Shown one piece after another: positions 61,769 through 64,000 of a DNA stretch of 64,000 nt. The DNA is from Candidatus Poribacteria bacterium (GTDB lineage Bacteria; Poribacteria; WGA-4E; WGA-3G): NCBI GenBank assembly GCA_022821965.1, contig JAJECN010000023.1, positions 62,001 to 126,000 on the forward strand, in the 5' to 3' direction. Position numbers and translations under genes: made by a program. A model generated the notes under the pieces. That model saw only the letters and a list, made by a program, of their open reading frames with translations. It did not search any database and was not told the origin of the DNA. The stretch's first letter is position 1. Every line of letters starts with the position of its first letter.

Positions 61769-63595
61769 ATGCACAACTTGCAGGATTTGCTTAAAAAGGT
61801 AGATGCCATTCTGGATTCGGTTAATGTAGAAGAACCGACACAAGACTGCCAACCGCCCACAGATCCCCTTCTCCAAGCACTCCGCAACCACTTCGGTTAT
61901 ACATCCTTCCGCAATGGACAACGCGAAATTATTGAGGCGATTTTAGATGGTGAAAACGTATTTGCCGTATTCCCAACGGGACACGGGAAATCGTTGTGCT
62001 ATCAACTTCCTGCCTTAATGCTCGACGGCATAACGGTCGTAATCACTCCGCTCATCTCATTGATGAAGGATCAGGTAGATGCTTTACGCCAACAAGGAAT
62101 TGATACAGTTTCGTTTATAAACAGCACACAGACATGGGATGAATATCTGAATGAATTGGCGCGCTTGAGACGAAACGAGATAAAACTCCTCTATATCTCC
62201 CCAGAACGTCTCCGAAGCCGCCGGTTTTTGGATATCCTGAATGCGTTTCCTATTTCACTTTTCGTTGTAGATGAAGCACACTGTATCTCGCAATGGGGAC
62301 GCGATTTCCGGCCCGCTTATTTGTCGCTCAAAGATACCATTGACGTGCTACAACCGCGTGTTATTTCGCTTTTCACAGCAACGGCACCACCAGAGATCCA
62401 AGACGATGTACTCAGCGTGCTAAATATACCGACACCTCGCACCCTCACACAAGGGATTGAGCGTCCTAATTTGAAATTGATTGTCCAGCAGAATGAAAAT
62501 GAGGATGAAAAGTATCAACGACTTGAAAAGTTTCTCACCGATCAAGATCCAAATCTTTCAATGGCACAACTCGGAAACCTGAAAACTTCTCCGAAGAACG
62601 GGATCATCTACGCTGGACGACGACGTGAGACCGAAGAAATCGCAGATTTTCTCCGACGGTGCGGATTCCGAGCAGATTTCTATCACGCTGGACTTGAACC
62701 TCATGAACGCACCCGCGTGCAAGAAGCATTTTTTGACAACAGTGGAAACGGATTGGATATTGTCGTTGCCACCAACGCTTTCGGCATGGGTATTGATAAA
62801 CCGGATATCCGATACATTGTGCATTGGACACTTACCGGTACCCTTGAGGAATACTGCCAAGAAGTCGGTAGGGCAGGTAGAGATGGAGAAGACGCGCTCT
62901 GTGTTCTGCTTTTCTGCCACGATGACCGTGGATTGCATGAGTGGTTTATTAAAGAAAGCGCGCCGGATAAGCAATCCTTGCTGAAACTCTTAAGGGTCAT
63001 CGAGAATTTCAAAGGACGCGGCAGGTATCGCACCATTTCCAACGAGGAATTGGAGTGGATGAGCAGTTCTAAAGGAACAAAGGTCCTCGTCTGTCTCAGT
63101 TATCTTGAGAAGCTTGGGTTCTTGAAGCGATGGTATAACGTACCATCTCAACTCTCGGTGAGATTCCGTGGACTTTGGAGTGAAGAAACTGAGCCATCAG
63201 ATGCCGAGCAGCAGCACTTGCTTAGCATCTTACGAGGCGGAAACGTGAGAACTGTTCTGGAATTGTCTGAAGCAATCGGACTCAATCCGAAGGCGGTAAT
63301 GGAACAACTTGCCGAACTTCAGAGTGAGGGTTATATTCAGTACTGGGGACAGGAAGACTTGCTCCTTATCGAACTGCTTGAAGACAGCGAACTTCTCAGC
63401 ACACTCACAGACGAACAGATTGAAGTCGGCGATTATGTCCGCCGAAAACAGAGCAAGATCGATCAAATGGTCTTTTATGCATTAGAGGCAACCTGCCGAA
63501 TGCATGTGATTCGAGACTATTTCGGCGAACCTATTGATGAAAATTACCGATGTGGAACATGTGATTTGTGTCAGACACAAGCCATCAGTGATTAG
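61769..63595 (+). CDS. recQ: RecQ-family ATP-dependent DNA helicase
   Basis: 608 residues. Motif 0 FGYTSFRNGQ, Walker A FPTGHGKSLCYQ (69-80), DEAH box at 168-171, motif III FTATAPP, motif VI QEVGRAGRDGE, and the C-terminal zinc-binding Cys residues at 576, 595, 598 and 601 next to DYFGE. It has a helicase core and RQC zinc region but no HRDC. The 35-residue N-terminal extension is unusual. It unwinds 3'-5' in recombination and replication restart. A general repair gene; not obviously part of the 41-51 kb system. Confidence 0.93.
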   Translation: MHNLQDLLKKVDAILDSVNVEEPTQDCQPPTDPLLQALRNHFGYTSFRNGQREIIEAILDGENVFAVFPTGHGKSLCYQLPALMLDGITVVITPLISLMKDQVDALRQQGIDTVSFINSTQTWDEYLNELARLRRNEIKLLYISPERLRSRRFLDILNAFPISLFVVDEAHCISQWGRDFRPAYLSLKDTIDVLQPRVISLFTATAPPEIQDDVLSVLNIPTPRTLTQGIERPNLKLIVQQNENEDEKYQRLEKFLTDQDPNLSMAQLGNLKTSPKNGIIYAGRRRETEEIADFLRRCGFRADFYHAGLEPHERTRVQEAFFDNSGNGLDIVVATNAFGMGIDKPDIRYIVHWTLTGTLEEYCQEVGRAGRDGEDALCVLLFCHDDRGLHEWFIKESAPDKQSLLKLLRVIENFKGRGRYRTISNEELEWMSSSKGTKVLVCLSYLEKLGFLKRWYNVPSQLSVRFRGLWSEETEPSDAEQQHLLSILRGGNVRTVLELSEAIGLNPKAVMEQLAELQSEGYIQYWGQEDLLLIELLEDSELLSTLTDEQIEVGDYVRRKQSKIDQMVFYALEATCRMHVIRDYFGEPIDENYRCGTCDLCQTQAISD

Positions 63596-63664
63596 CCGTG
63601 ATTGTCGTTCCTATAAGAAAAAGCCTACGATACCAGCCTTCTCTAATACCATCTCTGATTGAAA

Positions 63665-63719
63665 TTGTAGCACAAACTTTTAGTTTGTGTTCTCTTGTAG
63701 CATAGACTGTTAGTCTGTG
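63665..63719. repeat. Two tandem 25-bp palindromic repeats
   Basis: Unit 1 (63665-63689) and unit 2 (63695-63719) both follow TTGTAGCAYARACT-N-TTAGTYTGTG and each can form a stem of 8-9 bp. Unit 2 differs by one base from the copy at the 3' end of the small ATPase gene (48252-48276). They lie between RecQ and the permease gene. Confidence 0.85.
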
Positions 63720-63776
63720 CACTAACGGTGCCGTTAATGCGATATAAACTTTTAGAAATGGTATAACCAGTGTCGC

Positions 63777-64000
63777 TTAATTTTCCGTGCGGATTGCCTC
63801 AATCGGTGAAAGCCGCGCCGCTTGCATCGCCGGATAGACACCGAAAGTAATACCCATAAAAATTGAAAAGATAACGGAAGTCGTTATCCACGGTAAAGAG
63901 AGCACAACGGGCCACTCCGGTACAACCTTTACGATACGAACAGCAAGTCGTGTCATGCCCTGTGCCGCGACCCAACCTCCTGCAATACCAAGCACACCAC
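63777..64000 (-). CDS. MacB/FtsX-type ABC permease, C-terminal part (runs off the window)
   Basis: Only the last about 74 residues are inside the window; the reading frame stays open to the end. AGGWVAAQGM, a hydrophobic helix, and the ending GVYPAMQAARLSPIEAIRTEN are the typical C-terminus of MacB-type permeases that drive transport or mechanotransmission across the envelope. The substrate is unknown. Confidence 0.85.
   Translation of the reverse strand, partial: GVLGIAGGWVAAQGMTRLAVRIVKVVPEWPVVLSLPWITTSVIFSIFMGITFGVYPAMQAARLSPIEAIRTEN

Noticed and set aside
61769-63595. RecQ as part of the TGT/PglZ defence-like cluster
   Set aside because: It is about 11 kb away, separated by several metabolic genes, and looks like an ordinary RecQ repair helicase.

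Overview
The window (about 64 kb) looks like a contig of an uncultured, probably marine or sponge-associated bacterium. Six sulfatases, three phytanoyl-CoA-dioxygenase-like oxygenases, two Gfo/Idh/MocA oxidoreductases, a ThuA-like protein, a LarA-like protein and a PorV-like outer-membrane protein resemble the accessory gene content of Candidatus Poribacteria and relatives (inference from gene families; no marker gene for taxonomy is present). Promoters are ordinary sigma-70 type: several TTGAC(A/T)-N17-TATAAT-like sites can be read directly. Ribosome binding sites are mostly GGAG or AGGAGG. I found no rRNA, tRNA, CRISPR array, transposase or prophage.

Layout. 0-3.6 kb: haem genes (ferrochelatase, protoporphyrinogen or coproporphyrinogen oxidase) followed by a pentahaem cytochrome c. 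4.3-15.6 kb: an envelope operon of a 2910-residue secreted surface protein ending in a T9SS/FlgD-like C-terminal domain, a PorV-like outer-membrane protein and a LysM protein, closed by a good terminator. 15.6-25 kb: an AccA-like putative pseudoenzyme, two CDP-alcohol phosphatidyltransferases, a minus-strand lipoprotein/MetE-like/membrane/TauE group, a PhyH oxygenase, a MazG-like hydrolase and a TPR-transglutaminase lipoprotein. 25-34.3 kb: four sulfatases (two in tandem duplication), a PhyH oxygenase, a lactonase and a DUF433/DUF5615 toxin-antitoxin pair. 34.3-37.8 kb: three tandem copies of a gene fusing an RDD membrane domain to a PspA/IM30 domain. 38-41 kb: sugar/polyol oxidoreductases and ThuA.

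41.07-50.92 kb is the most unusual part: a single plus-strand, AT-richer operon encoding (1) a small RNA-polymerase alpha-CTD-like helix-hairpin-helix protein, (2) a GNAT acetyltransferase fused to a tRNA-guanine-transglycosylase fold (DpdA-like), (3) a winged-helix-like protein, (4) a 1320-residue P-loop ATPase with a long coiled coil, (5) a small AAA-type ATPase, (6) a 60-residue charged protein, (7) a PglZ-type phosphatase-superfamily protein and (8) a HerA-type DNA-translocase ATPase. PglZ plus a large P-loop ATPase is the signature of BREX/Pgl phage defence, but here no PglX methyltransferase is present and a base-exchange enzyme takes its place. I propose this as a candidate undescribed nucleic-acid modification/defence system that mixes BREX-like and Dpd-like (7-deazaguanine DNA) parts.

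51-64 kb returns to accessory metabolism (sulfatases, Gfo/Idh/MocA, zinc dehydrogenase, LarA-like, UbiA-type prenyltransferase, TIM-barrel isomerase), then a PD-(D/E)XK-like protein, a GT2 glycosyltransferase, RecQ and the 3' end of a MacB/FtsX-type permease. Short GC-rich or AT-rich palindromes are scattered between genes; one dispersed repeat forms the 3' end of the small ATPase gene in the 41-51 kb operon.
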